DNA of 64,000 nt, taken from the NCBI GenBank assembly GCA_947452455.1, contig CANGBX010000004.1, positions 1 through 64,000 on the forward strand. Reading direction: 5' to 3'. The DNA is from Beijerinckiaceae bacterium. GTDB lineage: Bacteria; Pseudomonadota; Alphaproteobacteria; Rhizobiales; Beijerinckiaceae. The position numbers were made by a program, and so were the translations under genes. Position 1 is the first letter of the stretch. Every line of letters starts with the position of its first letter. The notes under the pieces were generated by a model. That model made no database searches, had not been told where the DNA came from, and worked only from the letters and a program-made list of their open reading frames with translations. Shown here piece after piece: positions 32,803-41,563 of the stretch.

Positions 32803-33915
32803 ATGGCCGCTCGCAACCGCGACGAAACGCGGATTTATAATAAGAACAAATTCAAACTCGGCCTCTTTGGCATGAACTGCTCGGGCGGGCTCAGCCTGAC
32901 ACTCGCCCCCGAGCGCTGGGATGCCAGCTGGGACAATAATGTCAAAGCCGCCCGCCTGGCCGATGAGGCGGGGCTGGAATTTCTCCTGCCGATTGGCCGC
33001 TGGCATGGCTATCAGGGCCAGAGCGACACGCAGGGCACCACATTCGAAACGCTCACCTGGGCTTGCGGGCTTCTCGCCTCGACGCAGGAGATTACCACAT
33101 TCGGCACGCTCCATGTGGCTTTCTGCAATCCGGTCTTTTCCGCCAAGCAAATGGTGACGGCTGATCATATCGGCCACGGCCGCTTTGGCCTCAACATTGT
33201 CTCGGGCTGGAACCCGGTTGAATTCGGGATGATGGGCGTTGACCTCAAAGAGCACGACGACCGCTATGCCTATAGCCAGGAATGGATTGAAATCGTCAAA
33301 CGCATCTGGGCGGAGAACGAGCCTTTCGATCACGACGGGCAAATGTTCAAGCTGAAAGGCGTGCTCGGAAAGCCCAAGCCCTATTGGGGCTCACGCCCTA
33401 TTCTGGTCAGCGCTGGCAATTCTCCGACAGGCCGTGAATTTGCGGCTGGCAATGCCGATTGCCTCTTCACCTCCATTCCGAAACTCGATGATCTGAAGCC
33501 TAAAATTGATGGCTTCCGCGCAGCCGCGCCTCCTGGACAACTCCGCAATATTTTTGCCAGCTGCCATTTGATGGTGCGCAAAACCCGCAAGGAAGCGCAG
33601 GATTATCACCATTACATCGTGCATGAGAAAGGTGATTGGGAAGCGGCTGCCTATGCGGCTGACTTCCGAGGCAATCGCCTCAACACATGGATGAAAGAGC
33701 AGACCGACCTGAAGGCACGCCTCATCTCGGGTGCCGGCTATCCGATGGTTGGCTCTTATGATGATGCGGTGGAGACATTCCTCAAGCTCAATGAAATGGG
33801 CCTGGATGGTCTTGCCTGCGGGATGATCAATTATATTGATGACTTCCCGCACATTCGCGATGAGCTGCTCCCGCGCATGGAACGCGCAGGTCTGCGCGAG
33901 CCGGTGAAGAGCTAA
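32803..33915 (+). CDS. LLM-class flavin-dependent monooxygenase (RutA/SsuD-like)
   Basis: The 370-residue bacterial-luciferase-like protein has GLFGMNCSGG near residue 20, the FMN-binding strand FGTLHVAFCNPVFSAK near 99-114, then GRFGLNIVSGWN near 126-137 and ILVSAGNSPTGREF near 203. These match RutA/alkanesulfonate-monooxygenase relatives, which use FMNH2 and O2 for ring opening or C-S cleavage in the cytosol. It is transcribed divergently from the secreted metalloprotein operon and converges on a permease gene, with a hairpin between them. It stands alone, with no flavin reductase seen nearby. Confidence 0.92.
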   Translation: MAARNRDETRIYNKNKFKLGLFGMNCSGGLSLTLAPERWDASWDNNVKAARLADEAGLEFLLPIGRWHGYQGQSDTQGTTFETLTWACGLLASTQEITTFGTLHVAFCNPVFSAKQMVTADHIGHGRFGLNIVSGWNPVEFGMMGVDLKEHDDRYAYSQEWIEIVKRIWAENEPFDHDGQMFKLKGVLGKPKPYWGSRPILVSAGNSPTGREFAAGNADCLFTSIPKLDDLKPKIDGFRAAAPPGQLRNIFASCHLMVRKTRKEAQDYHHYIVHEKGDWEAAAYAADFRGNRLNTWMKEQTDLKARLISGAGYPMVGSYDDAVETFLKLNEMGLDGLACGMINYIDDFPHIRDELLPRMERAGLREPVKS

Positions 33916-33926
33916 CAGAAATCATC

Positions 33927-33962
33927 CGCGGCGATATCAGACAGTTAGCTGATGTCGCCGCG
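33927..33962. terminator. Long hairpin between converging genes
   Basis: CGCGGCGATATCAG (33927-33940) and CTGATGTCGCCGCG (33949-33962) form a 14-base-pair stem with one wobble pair and an 8-base loop. The stem contains the stop codon of the minus-strand permease. It lacks a T-run, so it may be a Rho-assisted terminator or an mRNA-stabilising structure. Confidence 0.4.
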
Positions 33963-35676
33963 TCAACATGTGGAAGGTAATGCTGACGCAGGTCATCAGC
34001 ATGATCCAGAGAACGCCCATGGCAGCGAGTTCCGTGACCTGACCATTTTGCCAGAGCTCGAACAAAGTCACAGCCATCACCTCTGACCCCGGCCCGACCA
34101 GCAAGAGCGGCAGTGAGACGGCTTGCACCGAGAGCAAGAAAATCATCAACCACGAACTGACAAGTGTGGCTGCGAGCAACGGCATCAGGATGCGGAAAAA
34201 GATCTTGACCTTATTGGCGCCCGAGATGGTTGCCGCTTCTTCAAGATCGGAATGAATCTGCATCGCCCCCGCGAAAGCGTAACGCATGCCATAGGGCAGA
34301 TAGCGCACGGATGAGGCCAGAATCACCGAGAGCAAAGTGCCATAGAGCGGCAGCGACATATTCACGAAGACATCCAGAAACGCCACGCTGAGAATGATGG
34401 CCGGAAAGACAAGCGGCACAGAAGCAATCTGGTCGAGCATCCATGCGCCTGAGGCTCGGCGCACGACAAGCCACGCGCAAAGGGCGGTGAATGGCACAAC
34501 CAAGGTTGCCGTCATTGTGCCCAAAGTCAGCGTGTTCAAAATTGAATCACGGAACGAACCCGGCTTCAAAAGCGCTTCATAATTTTCCAGCGAAAGCCGA
34601 GTGAAAGCCTCCAGCGAAACACCGCCGTAGAAGGGTTGAAACGAGGTAAAAGCCAGCATCAGGACGGGAACGACCGTCACGCAGAGAAACAGAAAAACAA
34701 GAAGCGCTGATGCCGGAAAGCGCCAAATGCCCAGATCAATCACGCGCGGACGAAAACCCTTACCCGTTATGGTCTGATAGCGTTTGGCGTTTTTCGATAA
34801 TTGGTTCTGCCAGAACATCAGGCCGAGCAGAATGATGACAAGGCACACAGAATAAGCGCCCGCTTCACCATAATTAGCGGCGCCCGCTTGGCGCGAGCTT
34901 TGATAAATCATCGTTGTGAGCACGCTAACATTACCGGCTAAGCCCACAAGTGCTGGCACTTCGAATGATTCAAAAGCTTTCACGAAGATCAGCAGAGTCA
35001 GGCCAGCCAAAGCCGGGAAGGCCATCCGCAGGCTGATGCGCATGAAAGCGCCAAATGGGCTTGAGCCCGACATCATGGCAGCTTCTTCAAATGAGGCATC
35101 GGTCGAGCGCAACACAGAAGACATGAGCAGGAAGGTGAGCGGCACAAAGCCGACGCCTTCAATCAGCATCATGCCCCAGAGCGAATAAACATCGAGCACT
35201 TGCGGGCGCTGAAAGATCGAGGCCAGCAAATCATTCACGGGTCCTGAGCGCCCGAGAAGCAAAAGCCAGGCAACCGTGTAGAGAATATGCGGCACGCCGA
35301 GTGAAATGATCGCAGCCAGAAAAGCGAGCTTTCGTCCCGGCGCATTGGTACGCTCCACAATCAAAGCTTGCGTTGTGCCAATCACAATTGCGATCAGCGC
35401 AGAACCGCAAGCATAGATGATTGTATTGATCAGGCTTGGCAGAAAGAGCTTTCCAGCCATCAATTGCTGATAAAAGCGCGTGGTGAAAGCGCCGGGTGAA
35501 CCGTCCGGCAAAGTCTCATGGAAACTTGCATTCACAAGAAAAATAGTTGGCGGCACGATAGCAAAGAGCAAAATCGCAATCAAAATAGCCACGACCGGCG
35601 ACACGCGCCAATGCTCAAAGCGATGAAAAAAACCGCCTGCGCCCACCAAAGATCTGTCTTCAACCTGTATCGTCAC
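33937..35676 (-). CDS. Fused ABC permease (AfuB/ThiP-type, two permease domains)
   Basis: The 579-residue inner-membrane protein has about twelve membrane helices in two BPD_transp_1 halves. Each half contains an EAA-type cytoplasmic loop: EEAAMMSGSSPFGAFMRISL near residue 197 and EEAATISGANKVKIFFRILM near 478. This layout belongs to ferric iron, thiamine, phosphonate and putrescine importers. A GTG at 35676 starts it, 14 bases after the stop of the receptor gene. No cognate ATPase gene occurs in the operon or in the window. A second copy of the arrangement is at 56531. Confidence 0.92.
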   Translation of the reverse strand: MTIQVEDRSLVGAGGFFHRFEHWRVSPVVAILIAILLFAIVPPTIFLVNASFHETLPDGSPGAFTTRFYQQLMAGKLFLPSLINTIIYACGSALIAIVIGTTQALIVERTNAPGRKLAFLAAIISLGVPHILYTVAWLLLLGRSGPVNDLLASIFQRPQVLDVYSLWGMMLIEGVGFVPLTFLLMSSVLRSTDASFEEAAMMSGSSPFGAFMRISLRMAFPALAGLTLLIFVKAFESFEVPALVGLAGNVSVLTTMIYQSSRQAGAANYGEAGAYSVCLVIILLGLMFWQNQLSKNAKRYQTITGKGFRPRVIDLGIWRFPASALLVFLFLCVTVVPVLMLAFTSFQPFYGGVSLEAFTRLSLENYEALLKPGSFRDSILNTLTLGTMTATLVVPFTALCAWLVVRRASGAWMLDQIASVPLVFPAIILSVAFLDVFVNMSLPLYGTLLSVILASSVRYLPYGMRYAFAGAMQIHSDLEEAATISGANKVKIFFRILMPLLAATLVSSWLMIFLLSVQAVSLPLLLVGPGSEVMAVTLFELWQNGQVTELAAMGVLWIMLMTCVSITFHMLTRRHQLTV

Positions 35677-35690
35677 GATGTGCTGTTACC

Positions 35691-36773
35691 TTATCGGAAG
35701 CGCTCTTCCCAAATTTTCTGGGAGGATTCGTAATAGCGATTGAGCTTTTCGGAGCCGACGAACAATTCCTGTACACCAGCACGCTTTGGCACGACGGGCG
35801 CAAGCGTCTCGAGCGGTGCGACATCAGGCCGAACAGGGAAATATTCAGCTTTTGCGAAAATCTCCTGCCCCTCTTTCGACAGAATGAAATCTGCCAAAAG
35901 CATAGCTGCATGAGGGTGGCGCACACCTTTGGGCACCACCATTGTGCCTGCGGTCGATGGCACGGGATCGAGCAAGACCGTATTGACCGGCGCGCCCTTG
36001 GCTTTGCTGATCAGCGGATGATGGGCAAAAATATTCAGAGCAATCGGAATCTCGCCTGCGATCACGCGGTCAACCAGCGTGCGCGCGCTGCCAGAGCCAA
36101 AATTGATGATCTTCTGCTCGGCAAGCTTGGCGAAATATTCCTGCGCCTTGTCTTCACCACGCGACAAGCGAATGGTGGTGATGAAAAGCGGCGTGCCGCT
36201 TGATGTGCCAATCCGCCAAGCAATCTTGCCCTTCCATTTGGGGTCGAGCAGATCGTCATAGGTCTTTGGCACCTGATCCGGCGGCACCAGCTTGGTATTA
36301 TAGGCCATGCCGAAATAGCTGATACGCGAACTCGCCCAATTACCACGCGGATCGCGGTACATTTCCGGCAACTCATCGGTGGCGGGCGTTGAATAAGGCA
36401 CTGTCAGGCCTGTTTCGACCGCAAGCTCGCCAACGCCTGTGCCCTCGACAAGATCGGCCACGACATTTTTGGCGCGCACTTCGGCGGAAAGTTTGGCGAC
36501 AATTTCTTCCGTATCCGCGCGCCAATAGGTGAGCTTCACGAAAGGATATTTTTTCATGAAAGCTTCTGCCATCGGACGCAGAGCCTGATTGACGATAGCC
36601 GCCGAATAAATGACGACCTGTCCTTCTTTCTTCGCACCCTCAATCAGCAACCGCTCGCGATCTGGCGAACGATTGGTGAGAATCGACAAATCCTGCGCCT
36701 GCGCCGCTGTCGCGCAGATCAGGCTTGCCAACAGGCCCGCAAAAATCAGGCTCTTTGTCTGACGCTTGTCCAT
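35691..36773 (-). CDS. AfuA/FbpA-type ABC substrate-binding protein (non-ferric type)
   Basis: The 360-residue protein has a signal peptide (to about residue 26, ending AAQA|QD) and a typical extracellular solute-binding domain beginning with LLIEGAKKEGQVVIYSA. It shows VNQALRPMAEAFMKKYPFVK and the KTYDDLLDPKWKGKIAW segment near 170. The place where ferric-binding relatives carry a Tyr-Tyr pair instead reads LNIFAHHPLISK near 248. The three relatives in this window all keep this HHP. Iron is therefore doubtful as ligand; an organic acid is more likely given the enolase-superfamily neighbour. AAAGGA precedes the ATG. Confidence 0.88.
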   Translation of the reverse strand: MDKRQTKSLIFAGLLASLICATAAQAQDLSILTNRSPDRERLLIEGAKKEGQVVIYSAAIVNQALRPMAEAFMKKYPFVKLTYWRADTEEIVAKLSAEVRAKNVVADLVEGTGVGELAVETGLTVPYSTPATDELPEMYRDPRGNWASSRISYFGMAYNTKLVPPDQVPKTYDDLLDPKWKGKIAWRIGTSSGTPLFITTIRLSRGEDKAQEYFAKLAEQKIINFGSGSARTLVDRVIAGEIPIALNIFAHHPLISKAKGAPVNTVLLDPVPSTAGTMVVPKGVRHPHAAMLLADFILSKEGQEIFAKAEYFPVRPDVAPLETLAPVVPKRAGVQELFVGSEKLNRYYESSQKIWEERFR

Positions 36774-36791
36774 CGAAAATCCTTTCGCCGA

Positions 36792-37871
36792 TCAGGCGTG
36801 GTCAGGGCCCTTCCAGCACGCGCCGGAACCGGGGCCTGTGGTCAGATGCAGAACACCATTTTCAATTTCAATGCCATCGAAGGGATCATCGAGCAGGCGC
36901 GCAAATTCGCCTAATTCGCAGGCATAATCGACGCCCGGCAGAGCGCAAGCCAGATGCAAAGCATGAGCTGACAGCAAACGCGAGCCCACTGCAGCGCCCA
37001 TGCGATAAGACACGCCCGCCTGTTCACAGAGCCGTGCAGCAGCAATGGTGTTGCGCAAGCCGCCGAGTTTTGGAATTTTCAAACTGACAGCATCGACCGC
37101 GCGTTTTGTGACGAGCTGATAAATCTCTGCCAGCGAGCCCGCAGCTTCATCCGCTTCAACCTTCACAGGCACGGTGCGCGTGACGTGGGCCAGACCTTCA
37201 AAATCATCGGCTGGCACGGGCTGCTCGACGAGATCGATATTGTAATCAGCCATGCGGTTGATCGCGATAATCGCGTTCTTCACCGTATAGGACTGGTTGG
37301 CATCAATCGTCAGATGCACATCATCGCCGACGCGCTTGCGAATAGCCGCCACGCGCTGCACGTCGAGATCAACTTCGCCATGCACTTTGATTTTCAAATA
37401 GCGATAACCCTGATCGACGAGCTTCTTGGCTTGGGTTGCCATATCTTCGGGCGACTTGATCGCCAGAATGCGCAGGATCGGAACCTGATCGCGAATCTGG
37501 CCGCCAAACAATTGGCACAGCGGCACATTGAGACGGCGCGCCAACAATTCATGCAAAGCGCAATCAACGGCGGCTTTCGCCTGCGGCGCGCCGCGCATCG
37601 CGCGGTCCAAAGCAGCACCAATGGCTTCGATATGATCGCCATCCTGGCCCAGCACATGCGGCTTGAAATACTCAAGTTCAGCTTCGAGCGTTGCGGCAAT
37701 CGCACCCATATGCGGCGTCGCCGAGGCATAGCCGAAGCCCTCGTTCCCGGCCTCGTCAACAAGGCGCAGAATTGAGCCCTCGGTCACGGGGCTCGCGCCC
37801 AAAGCAAATTTCCAAGTCGGATCTTCTTTGCGCATCACACTGGGATGCGAAGCAAAGTCGCTGATAATCAC
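36792..37871 (-). CDS. Mandelate racemase/muconate lactonizing enzyme (enolase superfamily) protein
   Basis: The GTG at 37871 follows GAGGGAGG by 5 bases and yields 359 residues; the ATG one frame over is a dead end. The metal and acid-base residues of the MLE subgroup are all present: KIKVHG near 152, IDANQSY near 182, VEQP near 208, EADE near 233 and LKIPKLGG near 257 (second lysine). These enzymes abstract the alpha proton of a carboxylate, giving racemisation, cyclisation or dehydration. It is a paralogue of the gene at 54337. It sits between two AfuA-type receptor genes, so its substrate is probably imported by them. Confidence 0.93.
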   Translation of the reverse strand: MIISDFASHPSVMRKEDPTWKFALGASPVTEGSILRLVDEAGNEGFGYASATPHMGAIAATLEAELEYFKPHVLGQDGDHIEAIGAALDRAMRGAPQAKAAVDCALHELLARRLNVPLCQLFGGQIRDQVPILRILAIKSPEDMATQAKKLVDQGYRYLKIKVHGEVDLDVQRVAAIRKRVGDDVHLTIDANQSYTVKNAIIAINRMADYNIDLVEQPVPADDFEGLAHVTRTVPVKVEADEAAGSLAEIYQLVTKRAVDAVSLKIPKLGGLRNTIAAARLCEQAGVSYRMGAAVGSRLLSAHALHLACALPGVDYACELGEFARLLDDPFDGIEIENGVLHLTTGPGSGACWKGPDHA

Positions 37872-37946
37872 GGCATCCTCCCTCTCACGCCTGTTCTCGG
37901 CGTTTTTTTCTATTATTCGGTGCCAGGGCGGTGCTGGCAAGCCAGA

Positions 37947-39044
37947 TCATGGCTTCTTGGCCATCAAGGCCCCAATCATCTCCTCTGAGCTGGCTGTATA
38001 TTTATTGAGCGCTTCCGGGGACACAAATTGCTCAGAAACGCGCGTCAGCGCCTCTGTGATCGGGGCAAGATCTGCGCGCGTAGGCACGTCCGTGCGACTG
38101 GGGAAATAGCCGGCCTCCGCCAGTATCTCCTGACCCTCACGCGAGAGAATGTAATCGATGAGCAGCATGGCGGCATTCGGGTGGCGCGCGCCCTTGGGCA
38201 CGATCATCGTGCCGACGGTGCTCGCCACAGGATCCAGCAAAACAGAGCTCACAGGCGCGCCTTTTGAGGCGCTGATCAGCGGATGATGGGCAAATATATT
38301 CAAGGCCAGCCCCAATTCGCCGGCAATGACACGGTCCACCAGCCCGCGCGCACTCGCCCCACTCAGCGAAATGACATTCTGCTCGGCAAGCTTTTGCAAA
38401 TAAGCGCGGGCGGCATCCTCGCCCCATTTCATGCGCAAATTGGTGACGAATAAATCAGCACCGCTGGCACTGCCGGCGTGCCAAGCCATGCGGCCCTTCC
38501 AGCGCGGGTCGAGCAGATCGGCATAGGTTTTGGGCAAATCAGCCGTAGCTGTTGCCTTGGTATTGTAGCCAATCCCGAAGAAACTACGCCGCGTCGGTGT
38601 CCAGATATGGTTGGGATCACGGTATTTTTCGGGAATCTCTTGAATCAGCGGCGTGTCATAGGGCTGCGCAAAACCGGCTTGAATCACCGCTTCACCAACA
38701 CCTGTTCCCTCCACCACATCGGCCATCACTTTATTGGCGCGCACTTCGGCTGAGAGCTTGGTGAAAATGCCCGCCGATTCCGCGCGCCAGTAATTCACCT
38801 TGATGAAGGGATATTTCTTCATGAAGGCTTCTGAGACAGGCCGCAGCGCCTGATTGACGATCATGGCCGAATAAAAAACGACCTCACCTTCGGCTTTGGC
38901 GCCTTCGACGAGCTTGGCCTGACGGTCTGGCCCCAGATAGGTCAAAGGGTCCGCGCCAGCGGGTGCAGGCAGGCAAAAGGCGGAGGCAAAAAGATAGGCT
39001 GCGAGCGGCTTGAGTGCCCAAATCCGATTGGTTGTCCGGATCAC
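37947..39044 (-). CDS. AfuA-type ABC substrate-binding protein, first gene of the operon
   Basis: The GTG start at 39044 follows AGGGAGGGG. The 365-residue protein has a signal peptide ending PAGA|DP near residue 32. The solute-binding domain has VNQALRPVSEAFMKKYPFIK, an FFGIGYNTK segment near 157 and LALNIFAHHPLISASKG near 248. The sequence is very close to the receptor at 35691, to which it is probably related by duplication. Both have His-His-Pro in place of the ferric tyrosines. It heads the operon receptor, enolase, receptor, permease. Divergent from the bicupin gene, it likely shares a control region with it at 39045-39159. Confidence 0.88.
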   Translation of the reverse strand: MIRTTNRIWALKPLAAYLFASAFCLPAPAGADPLTYLGPDRQAKLVEGAKAEGEVVFYSAMIVNQALRPVSEAFMKKYPFIKVNYWRAESAGIFTKLSAEVRANKVMADVVEGTGVGEAVIQAGFAQPYDTPLIQEIPEKYRDPNHIWTPTRRSFFGIGYNTKATATADLPKTYADLLDPRWKGRMAWHAGSASGADLFVTNLRMKWGEDAARAYLQKLAEQNVISLSGASARGLVDRVIAGELGLALNIFAHHPLISASKGAPVSSVLLDPVASTVGTMIVPKGARHPNAAMLLIDYILSREGQEILAEAGYFPSRTDVPTRADLAPITEALTRVSEQFVSPEALNKYTASSEEMIGALMAKKP

Positions 39045-39159
39045 CGGCCCCTCCCTGACGATGCGCCCTTGTTGTGCGGCGCTTATTCGTCCAATAACTT
39101 AGCCATAAGGCGAAGGGCTTGTCACCCTTGGACCATTGAAAAACAAGGGAGGAGGCCAC

Positions 39160-40272
39160 ATGAGCGACGAAGTCGCCACCGCACGCTATGGCATTGATGC
39201 CTATCTTGACTGGGTCCACGCCGAGGGCATGCCCGTGATCGAAGGGGATTATGCGGTTGATCTCTTCGGGGTCGAAACGGGGCATTGGGCGCGCGTAGGC
39301 TGCAAGGGCGCGGCCGTCCACCTCAAAGGGCGCGGCGATTTCTGCAATATGTTCCTGTTCGAACTAGCGCCCGGCACCTCCAGCGCGCCGCTACGCCACC
39401 TCTATGAGGATATTTATTACGTCCTCGATGGCCATGGCTCCACACAAGTCGAACTGCCCGACGGCACGAAGCGCAGCTTCGAATGGTCGCCAAAATCCAT
39501 GTTCTCGATTCCGATCAACATGCCCCACCGCCATTTCAATGCGGGCGGGCGCGAGCGGGCCCTGCTCGTCTCGACGACCAACATCCCGTTGTTGATGAAC
39601 ACATTCCACAATGATGCGTTTATCTTCGACAATGCTTTCAGCTTCCGCGACCGCATCGGCAAAGAAAATTACTGGTCGGGCGAAGGCGATTTCATCCCGA
39701 TCCGTCCGGGCAATCATTTGTGGGAGACCAATTTCGTCCCCGATATGGCAAATATCAAACTGCACGAATATGCAGATCGCGGCGGCGGATCGAGCAATAT
39801 CAAATTCGTTCTGGCCGATGGCATTATGTCCGGCCATATGTCGGAAATGCCGGTTGGCACTTACAAGAAAGCCCACAGGCACGGGCCTGGAACGCATGTT
39901 ATCTGCGTCACCGGCCATGGCTATTCACTGCTCTGGTATGAGGGTGATGCGGATTATACGCGCATCGAATGGCAACATGGCGTTGTCTTTCCACCGTGCC
40001 AAAGTCAGATTCACCAGCACTTCAACACGAGCAATGAGCCCGCACGCTATCTCGCCATGGGCATTGGCAATGTGCGCTATCCTTTCACCTTGCAAAAGCG
40101 CCAGACCATGATCGGCGAAAAGGGGGCCAAGCAGCGCTCATCCTTGTCGATCAAACAGGGCGGCAACCAAATCGAATTTGAAGATCAGGATCCGCGTATT
40201 CACGCGCTCTGGCTCGACGAAATGCGAAAAGCCGGCATTACGCCGCGCATGGAAAAATATTTCCCCGAATAA
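39160..40272 (+). CDS. Bicupin protein (gentisate-dioxygenase-like fold)
   Basis: The ATG at 39160 follows GGGAGGAGG by 5 bases and gives 370 residues. The first cupin (about 60-150) has the YYVLDGHGST strand and PHRHFN. The second (about 215-330) has AHRHGPGTHVICVTGHGYSL and HQHFNTSNEPARYLAMG, with the paired histidines that bind a metal. Two-cupin proteins of this size include gentisate 1,2-dioxygenase and ethanolamine ammonia-lyase activators. The ligand histidines of both cupins appear intact, so an enzyme is possible. It ends at a strong bidirectional terminator, beyond which a second bicupin gene runs the other way. Confidence 0.88.
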   Translation: MSDEVATARYGIDAYLDWVHAEGMPVIEGDYAVDLFGVETGHWARVGCKGAAVHLKGRGDFCNMFLFELAPGTSSAPLRHLYEDIYYVLDGHGSTQVELPDGTKRSFEWSPKSMFSIPINMPHRHFNAGGRERALLVSTTNIPLLMNTFHNDAFIFDNAFSFRDRIGKENYWSGEGDFIPIRPGNHLWETNFVPDMANIKLHEYADRGGGSSNIKFVLADGIMSGHMSEMPVGTYKKAHRHGPGTHVICVTGHGYSLLWYEGDADYTRIEWQHGVVFPPCQSQIHQHFNTSNEPARYLAMGIGNVRYPFTLQKRQTMIGEKGAKQRSSLSIKQGGNQIEFEDQDPRIHALWLDEMRKAGITPRMEKYFPE

Positions 40273-40277
40273 AAAAG

Positions 40278-40306
40278 GGGCCGGACAATTGTCCGGCCCT
40301 TTTTTT
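40278..40306. terminator. Rho-independent terminator between two converging bicupin genes
   Basis: GGGCCGGAC (40278-40286) pairs with GTCCGGCCC (40291-40299) over an AATT loop, followed by seven T residues (40300-40306) and preceded by an A-run. It can end transcription from either side. Confidence 0.96.
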
Positions 40307-40307
40307 A

Positions 40308-41537
40308 TCAGAAGAGATCTTTTGGCTGGTCGATGCTGGCTGTTGCCTCATCATACCAGCGCGGATCCATGCGTGATTGAGCCCCTTCTTTGGCCAAAGT
40401 GGCCTCGAATTCGACACGCAAATGCGGATCTTCCTCATGATAGGGAATGGCGCCGCCGCCCTTTTTAATGTCGATGGCGCCGCGATCGGTAATTTGCTCG
40501 CCCGGACGCCCCGGCTTGCGCGATGTCGAATTATTGGGGCCAAACCAGGCAGACAGGCGCAGCGGATCTTTGCTGACGCCAAAATGCTGGTGGAACCAAT
40601 CGCCCGACATAGGTGCGGCTGAGACAATCCCGCCCAATTCATAATCTTGGCGACGAACCTGATCCGCCTTGCCAGCTTCCCACGGGCGCGTGCCCAAAGC
40701 TTCAGGCCATGTATAGGTATAGCCCTTGCCTTTGAGGCAAACGAGAATGGCGGCTGAGGCGTGTTTATGCGCTTTGGAATAGCGCCCCGTCTCATGCTGG
40801 CCGACCCAGAGATAAAAGCGATTACCAGCCATATGCGGCTCGATGCGGCGATAGCCGGGTGAGCGGCGATTATCGAGCGGCAATTCGCAATTGATCACAT
40901 CGGGCACAAGATTGGTTTTCTTCATCGCCAATCCGCGCACTGGATCGGGCGCAATATCATCTTGCGGGGTGAAATAATCGCTCGCGCCCGAATAGCGGTC
41001 TGTAAAGTCAAACGGGCATTCGAAGATGAACTTCGGATTGTCGAGCAGATTGAACATATTCGGCGCGCTGGTGCCGCACAGCAAAATCGCCGGGCTGTTC
41101 GTTGCATTGACGAAGCGATGATAGGCATTGATCGGAATGGAAAAGAGCGAGCCCTTCTGCCATTCAAAATGCTGCTTTTTAGAATTGCCTTCCTGCCAGA
41201 CTTCCGTCGAGCCACGGCCTTCCACGACGAGCACTATCTTCTCATAGACATGATGCTCGATGTTGAGCGCGCCACCCGGCGGCACTTCAATCACATACAT
41301 GCCCCAAAGACCTTCGGTGCCGTAGAGCTGGATGTAAGAACCACGCCCGCCGAGCCGCTTCCATGGCTTCATCGGCAGATCGAGAACTGTGCGCACGCCA
41401 ATGTCGCGGTAGATCGGCACGCCTTCCGATTCCATGAATTGATCATAGGGCATAGCGGGGCGCGCAAATTTGCCAAGGCCTGCCATTTTATCGGCTGTCG
41501 GCTCGTGCCAATGCGAACCTTTATCATCATGTGGCAT
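40308..41537 (-). CDS. Bicupin protein, second paralogue
   Basis: The 409-residue protein follows GGGAGGAGAGACAC before its ATG. First cupin: HHVYEKIVLVVEGRGSTEVW near residue 90 and AYHRFVNATNSPAILLCG near 138. Second cupin: KAHKHASAAILVCLKGKGYT near 255 and WFHQHFGVSKDPLRLSAWFG near 316. It resembles the bicupin at 39160 in order and spacing, but has an N-terminal extension, so the two are old paralogues. It is followed in the operon by nothing else; the TctC-type gene at 41564 lies upstream on the same strand. A dioxygenase activity is inferred only from the fold. Confidence 0.88.
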   Translation of the reverse strand: MPHDDKGSHWHEPTADKMAGLGKFARPAMPYDQFMESEGVPIYRDIGVRTVLDLPMKPWKRLGGRGSYIQLYGTEGLWGMYVIEVPPGGALNIEHHVYEKIVLVVEGRGSTEVWQEGNSKKQHFEWQKGSLFSIPINAYHRFVNATNSPAILLCGTSAPNMFNLLDNPKFIFECPFDFTDRYSGASDYFTPQDDIAPDPVRGLAMKKTNLVPDVINCELPLDNRRSPGYRRIEPHMAGNRFYLWVGQHETGRYSKAHKHASAAILVCLKGKGYTYTWPEALGTRPWEAGKADQVRRQDYELGGIVSAAPMSGDWFHQHFGVSKDPLRLSAWFGPNNSTSRKPGRPGEQITDRGAIDIKKGGGAIPYHEEDPHLRVEFEATLAKEGAQSRMDPRWYDEATASIDQPKDLF

Positions 41538-41563
41538 GTGTCTCTCCTCCCGTTATTTTGTTT

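Noticed and set aside
37872-37940. ATG start of the enolase-superfamily gene at 37940
   Set aside because: The extension is rich in charged residues and has no ribosome site. GTG at 37871 follows GAGGGAGG closely and fits the family N-terminus.
33937-39044. Ferric iron uptake operon
   Set aside because: The receptors lack the tyrosine pair, an MLE-type enolase gene is embedded and no ATPase is present.
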